Source of the DNA: Bacteroidia bacterium
Lineage (GTDB): Bacteria; Bacteroidota; Bacteroidia; B-17B0; Aurantibacillaceae
Direction: 5' to 3'
Assembly (NCBI GenBank): GCA_018000995.1
Contig: JAGNIU010000004.1
Coordinates: forward strand, 62,001-126,000
DNA length: 64,000 bases
Position numbers and translations under genes: made by a program. Positions 43,972 to 56,470 of this stretch are shown in pieces (the first letter of the stretch is position 1; every line of letters starts with the position of its first letter). The notes beneath the pieces were generated by a model. It did no database searches. It was not told the DNA's origin and was given only the letters and a program-made list of their open reading frames with translations.

Positions 43972-45975
43972 CTAATAACTTATAAGAGATTTAAGCTTCG
44001 ACTTAAATCTCTCTTTAGGTAAAAAATTAATTTCTAAATCAGCATTCATTGGCACAGGTGTATCTAAACTTCCTTCACGCATTACAGGAGCATCTAAATA
44101 TTCAAAACAATTTTCAGTAATTAAAGAGGCGATTTCTCCACCTATTCCACCTGTTAAAGTATCTTCGTGCAACACAATTACACGTCCTGTTTTCTTTACC
44201 GATTCAAAAATAGTTTCTGTATCAAGTGGTGCTAAGGTTCTTAAATCAATTAAGTCAGCTTTAATGTTTTCGTTTTCATTCAAAGTTTCTAATGCCCAAT
44301 GAACGCCTAATCCATAACTCACAATGGTAACATCATTTCCTTCACGCAATAATTTTGCTTTCCCAAATGGAATTGTATAATAATCGTCAGGAATAGTTTC
44401 AGTTATACTTCTATACAATCCTTTATGCTCAAAAAACATAACCGGATTCGGATCTTCAAATGCAGTTAACAATAATCCTTTTGCATCCGATGGAAATGCC
44501 GGATAAACAATTTTTAATCCCGGTGTTTTAAAAAACCATGCTTCGTTACTCTGACTATGAAAAGGACCAGCTGCAACACCTGCACCTGTTGGCATACGAA
44601 CAACTACATCGGCGTTTTGTCCCCAACGGTAATGACTCTTTGCTAAATTATTAACGATTTGCGTCATGCCTTCACTGACAAAATCAGCGAATTGCATTTC
44701 AACCATTGCTTTATGTTTGTTTATTGATAAACCAAAACCGGTCCCTAAAATTGCAGATTCACACAAAGGTGTATTTCTTACTCTTCCTTTTCCGAATTCT
44801 TCAACAAAGCCTTCTGTAATTTTAAATACACCGCCGTAATCAGCAATGTCTTGTCCCATTAAAATTAAATTATCGTGTTTGCGCATCGCTAAACGCATGG
44901 CATCAGAAATGGCATCAATTAAACGTTTCTCACTTTTTGCACCATCAACAGGAGTTGTGTCGGTAACAGAAAAAGGTTTATATAATTCAGCTAATTCTTT
45001 TTCTGTATCAGGAGGTGGTAATGTTTCTGCAAAAGCTATTTCTAAATTATCTTCAATTTCTTTTTTAATCTCTGCTCTTAATTTTTCGATTGTGTCTTCT
45101 GTGATTACACCTTCATTAATTAAGAAACGCTCGAAATTATTAACAGGATCTTTTTTACCCCACACCTCAAATAATTCTTTCGGTACATATTTTGTTCCGC
45201 TCGCTTCTTCATGTCCACGCATACGGAACGTAACGCACTCTAAAATTACAGGGCGTGGATTTTCACGAATAGATTCTGCTAAATTTTTAACGGTTTCATA
45301 TACTTTCAATACGTTATTTCCATCAACAGTTACCCCTTCTATTCCATAACCAATTGCTTTATCGGCAAAAGATTTACATCTGAATTGTTCGTTGCTTGGT
45401 GTACTTAATCCATAACCATTATTTTCAATCACAAAAATCACCGGTAAATCCCAAACAGCAGCTGTGTTTATACTCTCGTGAAAATCACCTTCACTTGCAC
45501 CACCATCACCACTAAACACAACCGTAACTTTCTTATCCTTTTTTAATTTATCTGCTAAAGCAATTCCATCGGCAACACCTAACTGCGGACCTAAATGCGA
45601 AATCATCCCGACAATTTTATAGTCTTGTGTACCGAAATGAAAAGAACGATCGCGTCCTTGTGTAAATCCACCGGGCTTACCTTGAAATTGAGAGAACAAA
45701 CGGTTTAAAGGAATTTCTCTTGTTGTGAATACACCTAAGTTGCGGTGCATTGGTAAAATAAATTCATCCTTATTTAAAGCGCTTGCTACACCCACCGAAA
45801 TAGCTTCCTGACCAATTCCGGAAAACCATTTAGCGATGCGGCCTTGACGTAAAAGAAGAAGCATTTTTTCTTCTATCATGCGTGGCTTTAAAATATTTTT
45901 ATAGAGTTTTAAAAGGGTATCATCCTTTTGCTTTTTTCTATCGAATTTTATTGGAGTTTCTGCTGTAATTAACAT
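43972..45975 (-). CDS. 2-oxoacid dehydrogenase E1 component, fused alpha and beta subunits
   Basis: 667 residues. The alpha part (about 1-335) has the thiamine diphosphate motif G-D-G-G-A-S-E-G-D-F-H-E (from 156) ending at N-N-G-Y-G (185-189); the beta part (about 345-667) has M-G-Q-D-I-A-D-Y-G-G-V-F, the P-L-C-E-S-A-I block, and M-P-T-G-A-G-V-A-A-G-P-F-H-S-Q-S. It decarboxylates branched-chain 2-oxoacids or a related substrate and feeds a lipoyl E2. The two subunits, separate in most bacteria, are commonly fused in Bacteroidota. No E2 or E3 gene is adjacent, so it relies on distant loci. Confidence 0.92.
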   Translation of the reverse strand: MLITAETPIKFDRKKQKDDTLLKLYKNILKPRMIEEKMLLLLRQGRIAKWFSGIGQEAISVGVASALNKDEFILPMHRNLGVFTTREIPLNRLFSQFQGKPGGFTQGRDRSFHFGTQDYKIVGMISHLGPQLGVADGIALADKLKKDKKVTVVFSGDGGASEGDFHESINTAAVWDLPVIFVIENNGYGLSTPSNEQFRCKSFADKAIGYGIEGVTVDGNNVLKVYETVKNLAESIRENPRPVILECVTFRMRGHEEASGTKYVPKELFEVWGKKDPVNNFERFLINEGVITEDTIEKLRAEIKKEIEDNLEIAFAETLPPPDTEKELAELYKPFSVTDTTPVDGAKSEKRLIDAISDAMRLAMRKHDNLILMGQDIADYGGVFKITEGFVEEFGKGRVRNTPLCESAILGTGFGLSINKHKAMVEMQFADFVSEGMTQIVNNLAKSHYRWGQNADVVVRMPTGAGVAAGPFHSQSNEAWFFKTPGLKIVYPAFPSDAKGLLLTAFEDPNPVMFFEHKGLYRSITETIPDDYYTIPFGKAKLLREGNDVTIVSYGLGVHWALETLNENENIKADLIDLRTLAPLDTETIFESVKKTGRVIVLHEDTLTGGIGGEIASLITENCFEYLDAPVMREGSLDTPVPMNADLEINFLPKERFKSKLKSLISY

Positions 45976-46153
45976 GGTGTAAAGATAGAAATTGTATTGA
46001 TAATTTTAAATACAGAAAATGAAAGGAAAAGAGGGTTTTTACCTCGATTTTGACTCTATACTGCGATAAAATGATTGTATGAGGTTAATTGATGATTGAA
46101 TAGAAAGAATTATTCGGGTTATAATAGCTATTTTAGAGTTAAAATTTTGTGAT

Positions 46154-47458
46154 ATGATTAAATCTTTACTTACTGTTTCAGCTTTATTAGTTTTAAGTTT
46201 TGAATGTGCTTTTTCTCAAAGCAATAGTTTATCCTTAAATGATTCATTAATTGGCTTTGATGAAAAATCATTAATAGATGCGGCACCCTACAAAGGAATT
46301 ACCGCAGAAGAAATGCCGGTTTATTTATCGGTTCACCAACGCGAATACATAAAACATAAATACAATATTAAATCGGCAGAAGCGCCAAAAGTTGATTATA
46401 GTGAAGTTGCAAAAACTGCAGCTGCTTCTTGTGTAAATGAAGATTTTGAAGAAGGTAGCTTAACCAACCCTACTCCTCCAACATCAATTACTATTACTTC
46501 TTCAAATTCAATTAATGGTTGGACGGTTAATGGTGGTAGCAACTCAAGTTATGGTGCAACAGGAAATTGTACTAATACCTCATTTATTACCGGCGCTCCG
46601 AATGCAGTAATGTTAATTAGTCCCGGTTTTAGTGGGCATATTGACCCTATTATTGGAGCATCTTATCCTATTTGGTCTGTATTTGGAAACACCACTACTG
46701 CTTATGCTCCAGCTGCAGCTGCCAATGGTTTTAATTGTTACGGTGACTGGTTTGTAAGATTAAATAATTCAACACCCGGTTCCAGCGTAAATCAACTTAG
46801 AAAAAACTTTGTAGTAACACCATCCAATGTAATTTTTAATTTTGCATACATAACTGTTGCGATGGGCGGACATTGTTGTTGTGATAATGGTGCCGTTACT
46901 ATTTTGTTTAAAGATTGTTTAGGTAATATGTTAGCTACAGTATCACAATATAGTATTACCTCTCCACCAACATCAGCATGTACCCCTTCAACTAATTGTT
47001 CTAGTCCGAGTACTATAACATCTGTGCCTGCTTCGACTGCCGGATGGTATTATAACAAATGGGCTAACTCATCAATTGATTTAAGTTTATGGATGGGACA
47101 ATGTATAACTGTTCAGGTAACTGCTGTTGATTGTCCTTATAGCGGCCACGCCGGTTACGCCTATTTTGATGCGCAATGTGCGCCGTACATTGTAAACGGA
47201 ATTAACACTTTAGAGAATAAAACTAATTTCAAAATTTACCCTAACCCAACATCCGGTAATTTCAATATTGATATTGCAAAAGATATCATAAATGGAGAAA
47301 TTGAATTAAGAAATATTCTTGGACAAACAGTTCACAAACAAATCGTGAAACAAGGTAATAACTCTATTAAGACAGAAAGTCTTGCAAAAGGCATTTACAA
47401 TTATTCTGTGTTGCAGAATAAGGAAGTTGTTAGTGTTGGGAAAGTGATTATTGAGTAA
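46154..47458 (+). CDS. Secreted protein with T9SS type A sorting domain
   Basis: 434 residues. Signal peptide to about residue 22 (C-A-F-S-Q), a charged pro-like segment, then a Ser/Thr/Gly-rich domain with many Cys (H-C-C-C-D-N-G and others, residues about 95-345) that could be a carbohydrate- or metal-binding jelly roll. The tail F-K-I-Y-P-N-P-T-S-G-N-F ... G-I-Y-N-Y-S-V-L is a type A T9SS sorting domain. No catalytic motif recognised. Its stop codon abuts the family C repeat, which may terminate its transcript. Confidence 0.86.
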   Translation: MIKSLLTVSALLVLSFECAFSQSNSLSLNDSLIGFDEKSLIDAAPYKGITAEEMPVYLSVHQREYIKHKYNIKSAEAPKVDYSEVAKTAAASCVNEDFEEGSLTNPTPPTSITITSSNSINGWTVNGGSNSSYGATGNCTNTSFITGAPNAVMLISPGFSGHIDPIIGASYPIWSVFGNTTTAYAPAAAANGFNCYGDWFVRLNNSTPGSSVNQLRKNFVVTPSNVIFNFAYITVAMGGHCCCDNGAVTILFKDCLGNMLATVSQYSITSPPTSACTPSTNCSSPSTITSVPASTAGWYYNKWANSSIDLSLWMGQCITVQVTAVDCPYSGHAGYAYFDAQCAPYIVNGINTLENKTNFKIYPNPTSGNFNIDIAKDIINGEIELRNILGQTVHKQIVKQGNNSIKTESLAKGIYNYSVLQNKEVVSVGKVIIE

Positions 47459-47510
47459 TGACCCCCTCCCCCGCCAAGGCGGGTACTCCCCCTTAAAAAA
47501 GGGGGAGAAA
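47459..47510. repeat. Family C repeat, copy 2 (left half only)
   Basis: 52 bases closely matching the left end of the element at 43780: TGACCCCCTCC, a CCCGCC/GGCGGG hairpin and a CTCCCCCTT/AAGGGGGAG hairpin. The right half is missing. It sits between convergent genes, and the second hairpin with flanking A and T runs could serve as terminator. Confidence 0.72.
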
Positions 47511-47527
47511 TTTTCCGCTTCCAATAA

Positions 47528-49795
47528 TTAACTTTCTTTGAATTTCAACCAAGTCAGTTCTTTTATTTTAAAACGTAAGCCGGCGTAAATCATTCTACCG
47601 TAAATCGGTCCCCACACCATACTGGCATCAAAATATTTATTGTAAGGTAAATCACTTGCTACAATTGGATTGTTTTGTTTGTAGTTTAGTAAATTTTCTA
47701 CCCCAACATAAATATGAAACTCAGATTTTTTAAGTTTCGCCAAATAAGTTACTTGTCCTAACAAATTAAAAAACTCAGGAGAATATTCTTTTCGTTGATA
47801 CTCTACCGGATTTGAATTTGTGTTTGGTAATCGCTTGGCGCCATTGTACTGTGTTGTAAAATCAAATTGCCAGTGACCACCTTTTGTCTCGTAACTCAAA
47901 TTTATAAAGGCGCGATGCATTGATGTCATTGGTTTTTGTAATAAACCTTGTTTATAGGCAACACGTGTATCCACATAACGGTAAGCAGTTTTTACAAACA
48001 AACGTTTACGCGGCTCCGTATTAAATTCAAATTGTGCTGTGTTTGAATACGAAGGTCCTTTAAGATTATAAATAGAAATTTCCTGAGCGTTATTATCAAT
48101 GTCAATCACCACTTGATTTTCAAAATCGGTACGGTAAGCATCAATCGTTATATAAGCTTCGCGGTAATTTATTTTGAAACGTTGCGTAAAATTTAAACCA
48201 TAATTCCAGCCGGTTTCAGGTTTTAATCCGTAAGGCATTGCTAAATCCGATGGCTGTAAATTCCATTGGCGAGATGATGCCATTAAATAAGCATTATCGG
48301 CAAAAATATTAGCAGTACGTAAAGCTCTTCCTCCGCTTAAACGCAAAACAGTATTTTCAGTAAAAGCATAACGTAAATGCAGACGTGGCGTATAAAACAA
48401 TCCATAATAATTATGATAATCGGCACGAAAACCTGCTACCATATTAAATTTATTTTTACGATTGATGGCTAATTCAGCAAAAGCACCTGCTACTTGTTCA
48501 CGACGGTTAAACTTAAATAATTGAAATTTTTCATCAATATCATCATCCATATAACTCGCGCCAATTTTATATGTGTTATCAGTTGTTTTAATTATACCTT
48601 GAAAAATATAATTAGCGTAAAATGTTTTTTGTAAAGAGTTATAGGTTGTTGTTCCAAAAAAATTATTTTGCTTATGATTTAAGTAAGATAATTGTAAACC
48701 CATACTTGTTCCGGGTTTTTTCTGAATAACATAGCCGGTTTTACTAAACAATTCCCACTTCTCGTTGTTAATTCCAATTAAATAAGGCGCCAAAGTATCT
48801 GAATGCACATGGTGTTTTGAAATTTGTCCACCATTACGTTCATCTTTCAAATAACTAGCACCCCACTTACCTTCGAATCCGGTTTTTGGATTTTCATAAC
48901 TCCATTTTTTCATTACGTTATACTGCCTTCCTGTTGGAATATCAGCGAAACCATCCTTGTTATGATCTTCTGCCAGTGGATTAAAACTTGCATGCGCTAA
49001 CCAATTAGTTGCGAAATTTTTAGTAACAGCTTGTTTAAATTCAACATTATATTCGTTACGCCCATTTTGATTCACGTAACTATTGAACGTAAATTTATCC
49101 ATGGTTGCAGGATCGTGAAGTTCTGTATTAATTTGGCCGGTAAAACTTTCGTAACCATTAACAACAGAACCTGCGCCTTTACTCAACTGAATTGATTTTA
49201 TCCAAGTACCAGGTATAAATGTTAAGCCATAACCATTAGCAAGTCCACGCATATAAGGCATGTTCTCCTTTGTAATTTGCGCGTATTGTCCGGATAAACC
49301 CAACATTTGAATTTGCTTAGTCCCTGAAACAGCATCCGCAAAATTCACATCAATACTTGGATTCGTTTCGAAACTCTCTGATAAATTACAGCAAGCGGCT
49401 TTCATTAAAGAGCGTTCGGTTAATGTTTCAATTTTCATGGCGCTTAAATAAGCTAAATCAGTTCCACTGCTGCGATACTCGATTTCTACCTCATTTAAAT
49501 TTATGCCACTACTTAAAACAACGGTAATTGGTTTTGAAATATCTTTTACAATAACACCTTCGGTTTTGTAACCTGTCAAGCTAAACACAAGCGTGTCCCC
49601 TGTCTTAGCTTGAATAAAAGAGAAATTTCCGGAAGTATCGGTCACCGTAAATTCACCATGTTTTACTTGCACAATAACATTTGGCAAACCACTTGGTTTT
49701 TTCTTTGCATCCAATTCAACTACCCGGCCTTTAAGTTGGGCAATTGAAATGGCGCTAAAGAGTAGTCCCATAAGGGAAAACAATAATTTCTTCAT
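47528..49795 (-). CDS. TonB-dependent outer-membrane receptor, probably for metal
   Basis: 755 residues. Signal peptide, a carboxypeptidase-like regulatory domain (residues about 20-105: L-K-G-R-V-V-E-L, T-D-T-S-G-N-F-S-F, L-V-F-S-L-T-G-Y), a plug domain (about 125-225: S-L-M-K-A-A-C-C-N-L-S-E-S-F, Q-I-Q-M-L-G-L-S-G-Q-Y, G-A-G-S-V-V-N-G-Y-E-S-F-T-G-Q-I-N) and a beta-barrel to the C-terminus. The Cys-Cys in the plug is unusual. It follows an HMA-domain gene by 17 bases and a HYC_CC_PP gene, so copper or another soft metal is the likely cargo. Confidence 0.92.
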   Translation of the reverse strand: MKKLLFSLMGLLFSAISIAQLKGRVVELDAKKKPSGLPNVIVQVKHGEFTVTDTSGNFSFIQAKTGDTLVFSLTGYKTEGVIVKDISKPITVVLSSGINLNEVEIEYRSSGTDLAYLSAMKIETLTERSLMKAACCNLSESFETNPSIDVNFADAVSGTKQIQMLGLSGQYAQITKENMPYMRGLANGYGLTFIPGTWIKSIQLSKGAGSVVNGYESFTGQINTELHDPATMDKFTFNSYVNQNGRNEYNVEFKQAVTKNFATNWLAHASFNPLAEDHNKDGFADIPTGRQYNVMKKWSYENPKTGFEGKWGASYLKDERNGGQISKHHVHSDTLAPYLIGINNEKWELFSKTGYVIQKKPGTSMGLQLSYLNHKQNNFFGTTTYNSLQKTFYANYIFQGIIKTTDNTYKIGASYMDDDIDEKFQLFKFNRREQVAGAFAELAINRKNKFNMVAGFRADYHNYYGLFYTPRLHLRYAFTENTVLRLSGGRALRTANIFADNAYLMASSRQWNLQPSDLAMPYGLKPETGWNYGLNFTQRFKINYREAYITIDAYRTDFENQVVIDIDNNAQEISIYNLKGPSYSNTAQFEFNTEPRKRLFVKTAYRYVDTRVAYKQGLLQKPMTSMHRAFINLSYETKGGHWQFDFTTQYNGAKRLPNTNSNPVEYQRKEYSPEFFNLLGQVTYLAKLKKSEFHIYVGVENLLNYKQNNPIVASDLPYNKYFDASMVWGPIYGRMIYAGLRFKIKELTWLKFKES

Positions 49796-49812
49796 AAAAG
49801 ATTATGCTAAAA

Positions 49813-50160
49813 TTATTTCTTCTCAGTACAAACGTGATCTTTATACTGACAGCAATCCGGCAACTTTTTATAAGCTGCATCATCACCTTTTATATCGCCA
49901 GCATCATAACCTTTTGCAGCAATGGCTTTTTGGATTTGCTCGATAGTAGTTTTCTTGCTATCATAAGTTACGGTGATAACTTTTTTATCAATATCCCATT
50001 TAGAAATTTTTACGCCCTTAATGTCTGCAGCGTTTTCAATACGGGTTTGACACATGTCGCAGTTGCCTTTAACAGTGAATGTTTCAGTTTTAATAGTTGT
50101 GTTTTGACTATATGTGAATACGGATATTAATAATCCGAATACTAAAAAAATATTTTTCAT
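49813..50160 (-). CDS. Secreted heavy-metal-associated (HMA) domain protein
   Basis: 115 residues. Signal peptide to S-Q (about 19), then one HMA domain with metal-binding C-x-x-C in G-N-C-D-M-C-Q-T-R and the strand V-I-T-V-T-Y-D-S-K-K-T-T. The C-terminus A-Y-K-K-L-P-D-C-C-Q-Y-K-D-H-V-C adds three more Cys. Periplasmic metal (Cu-type) binding is likely, perhaps as a metallochaperone for the neighbouring receptor. A second protein with the same C-terminal motif is at 58503. Confidence 0.9.
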   Translation of the reverse strand: MKNIFLVFGLLISVFTYSQNTTIKTETFTVKGNCDMCQTRIENAADIKGVKISKWDIDKKVITVTYDSKKTTIEQIQKAIAAKGYDAGDIKGDDAAYKKLPDCCQYKDHVCTEKK

Positions 50161-50189
50161 TTTGATTTAATTTAATGGTTAAAACGATT

Positions 50190-50243
50190 GTCATTCCGAA
50201 CTCGTTTCGGAATCTTAAGATGCTGAAATAAATTCAGCATGAC
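50190..50243. repeat. Palindromic intergenic repeat, family D
   Basis: 54 bases flanked by GTCAT and ATGAC with two internal hairpins, TTCCGAA/TTTCGGAA and TGCTGAAAT/ATTCAGCA. It lies between the HMA and HYC_CC_PP genes, on a shared transcript, so it may stabilise or attenuate the mRNA. I recall near-identical palindromes in other Bacteroidota. Confidence 0.6.
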
Positions 50244-50250
50244 AGAACCA

Positions 50251-50613
50251 CTAAATTCTTAGAAAAGTTGTGCGGATAATATTGCTGTGTAGCAAATCCG
50301 GAGGCGGGAAAAAATATTTAGAAATAATTAAAGACACTGATTCAATTTTAAAATCGAAAACTGAAGTTGAAACTGAAAATAAATTTAAATCGGCTATTTG
50401 AAAATTAGAGTCGACAACTTTTTTGGTGGTAAAATCGGGAGCATAACGGGCATAAGTATTTTCGTTAGCACAACAATCTGAATCCATATCTTCCTCTTCT
50501 TCTCCACAGCATGAATTGCTTTTCACTAAAAAGCTAACTTTCTCCAACTCACCACCGCAATAATGCATGTAAACAGGAACACCAATGGCGGTTGTTACAT
50601 AAACACAAACCAT
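50251..50613 (-). CDS. HYC_CC_PP family protein
   Basis: 120 residues. The name-giving motifs are visible: H-Y-C-G-G at about 17, C-C-G-E-E-E-E-D after it (plus a further C-C), and F-F-P-P-P-D near the end. The family is found in Bacteroidota beside HMA and TonB-receptor genes and is thought to relate to metal handling. The annotated ATG gives a short leader M-V-C-V-Y-V-T-T-A-I-G; upstream in frame lies I-K-K-Y-L-F-G-L, which looks like the true signal-peptide start but has no ATG, GTG or TTG. Confidence 0.8.
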   Translation of the reverse strand: MVCVYVTTAIGVPVYMHYCGGELEKVSFLVKSNSCCGEEEEDMDSDCCANENTYARYAPDFTTKKVVDSNFQIADLNLFSVSTSVFDFKIESVSLIISKYFFPPPDLLHSNIIRTTFLRI

Positions 50614-50713
50614 TAGTCCGAATAGATATTTCTTGATTGAATTGATGCCTTAAAATTAATGAAAATTTTAAGTGGAAATTGGCTTAATTTTCACATTTTT
50701 GTTAAAAGATTAA

Positions 50714-53567
<2,854 letters not shown>

Positions 53568-53571
<4 letters not shown>

Positions 53572-54092
53572 TCTTTTAATTGCAGTTTCATCATGATATC
53601 CGTTTGTTCATCATTTCCTAAACGAAAAATATGTTTATCGAACTCAACGAACCCATTCTTCTTGTAAAAATTTATAGCTCTTGGGTTCTCTTCCCACACT
53701 CCTAACCAAACGAATTCCGCTTTTTTCTCTTTAGCGACATTAATTGCTTTATCGTAAAGTAATTGTCCAACTTTTTTTCCGTGAAATTCTTTTAAAACAT
53801 AAATTCGTTCAATTTCAAGCGCTCCTTCATCTTTCAATTCTGTTTGTGATTTTCCGAAGTTTAGTTTTAAATAGCCGATCACCCTTTTATCGAGTATTGC
53901 GAAATAGAATTCCGAATTTTTATTTTCAAGTTCGGAGGTCAGTTTCTCTAAAGAAAAACCTTCTTCTAAATACTTGGCCATATTCTCTTTTGTGTTTACT
54001 TCCGAAAATGTTTCAAAAAAAGTTTGGCGGCCAATTTTTTGTAATTGACCAATATCCTGAAGAGTTGCCTTTCTTATAATAATGCTATCCAT
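53568..54092 (-). CDS. GNAT family N-acetyltransferase
   Basis: 174 residues. Acetyl-CoA-binding motif A is present as I-E-R-I-Y-V-L-K-E-F-H-G-K-K-V-G-Q-L-L-Y, followed by V-W-L-G-V-W-E-E-N-P-R-A-I-N-F-Y-K-K-N-G-F. The N-terminal I-R-K-A-T-L-Q-D-I and Q-T-F-F-E-T-F blocks suggest relatives of spermidine/diamine acetyltransferases (PaiA-like), but the substrate is not certain. Confidence 0.92.
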
Positions 54093-54123
54093 AATTATTT
54101 ATGGGTAAAAGGTTCTAAAAACT

Positions 54124-54149
54124 AAAAAAGCTCCAAAAGGAGCTTTTTT
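54124..54149 (-). terminator. Rho-independent terminator downstream of tRNA-Ser
   Basis: Stem AAAAAGCTCC / GGAGCTTTTT with AAAA loop, ten bases 3' of the tRNA on the minus strand and upstream of the GNAT gene. Confidence 0.85.
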
Positions 54150-54158
54150 ATTTACCAG

Positions 54159-54245
54159 CGGTGAGAGTGAGATTCGAACTCACGGTACAGTTTCCCGTAC
54201 GCATGTTTAGCAAACATGTCCTTTCGGCCACTCAGGCATCTCACC
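54159..54245 (-). tRNA. tRNA-Ser (GCT anticodon)
   Basis: 87 nt on the minus strand. Acceptor GGTGAGA/TCTCACC with G discriminator, anticodon stem CATGT/ACATG around loop TTGCTAA (anticodon GCT, reads AGC/AGU), a long class II variable arm (GTACGG/CTGTAC), and T-arm with GTTCGAATC. CCA is not encoded. Confidence 0.96.
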
Positions 54246-54258
54246 AATTTGTGGAGGG

Positions 54259-54289
54259 CAAAGATATTTAATTTTTTGAATTGATAAAA
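54259..54289 (-). promoter_or_regulatory. Promoter of tRNA-Ser
   Basis: On the minus strand a perfect TAnnTTTG element (TATCTTTG, 54266-54259) with TTTT 19 bases upstream (54289-54286). Its end is 13 bases before the tRNA 5' end. Matches the Bacteroidota sigma-A pattern. Confidence 0.65.
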
Positions 54290-54313
54290 GAGTAAAATTG
54301 CTTTTTTGGGAAT

Positions 54314-54808
54314 TTAGCCCTCTAAATACATCTCAATTAAGCCTTCGGGAGCCTTATAAAACAGCTGTTTTTTGGCTTTTACGGCCTTTATTATTAAATC
54401 CTCGCTAAAGGGTAGTAAAATCTCTTTTTCGCCCGAAATAACCCTTAATAATGGGTTAGCCGCGTTACCTTCCAAACCCTCAATCTGCCCTACTTCTCCT
54501 TTAAGCTCATCAATTAAGGTATAGTTTAGGTATTCAAATTCTTTCTCTTTAATGATAAATTTAGATTCCGCTAAAACTTCTTTGTTTTTTAAAGTATTGG
54601 CAGCGTTTATATCATTAATGGTTTCCAGCTTCACTAAATACCCATTTTGGAAGGGTTTAAACTCCTCCACAAAAAAAGGGGCTTGCGAACCACTTTGTTC
54701 AATAAACACAACGTTAACTTTTCCTTTAAAATCGAATTCAGTAAATAAAATTAAATGTCCTTTTAGTCCGTGTGGTTTACTAAAATATCCTATGGGTTTT
54801 AAAGTCAT
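54314..54808 (-). CDS. rimM: Ribosome maturation factor RimM
   Basis: 164 residues. N-terminal RimM domain with I-G-Y-F-S-K-P-H-G-L-K-G and the linker-rich middle N-G-Y-L-V-K-L-E-T-I-N-D-I-N-A-A-N-T-L-K-N-K, then a PRC-barrel (L-I-D-E-L-K-G-E-V-G-Q-I-E-G-L, I-L-L-P-F-S-E-D-L-I). It assists 30S head assembly by binding ribosomal protein S19. In many bacteria rimM lies with rpsP and trmD; here it follows pyrG by three bases. Confidence 0.93.
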   Translation of the reverse strand: MTLKPIGYFSKPHGLKGHLILFTEFDFKGKVNVVFIEQSGSQAPFFVEEFKPFQNGYLVKLETINDINAANTLKNKEVLAESKFIIKEKEFEYLNYTLIDELKGEVGQIEGLEGNAANPLLRVISGEKEILLPFSEDLIIKAVKAKKQLFYKAPEGLIEMYLEG

Positions 54809-54811
54809 TTA

Positions 54812-56470
<1,659 letters not shown>

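Noticed and set aside
44846-45349. 167-codon plus-strand frame opposite the E1 fusion gene
   Set aside because: It is a mirror of a strongly conserved coding region, and its product is Ser/Ile/Leu-rich without a domain.
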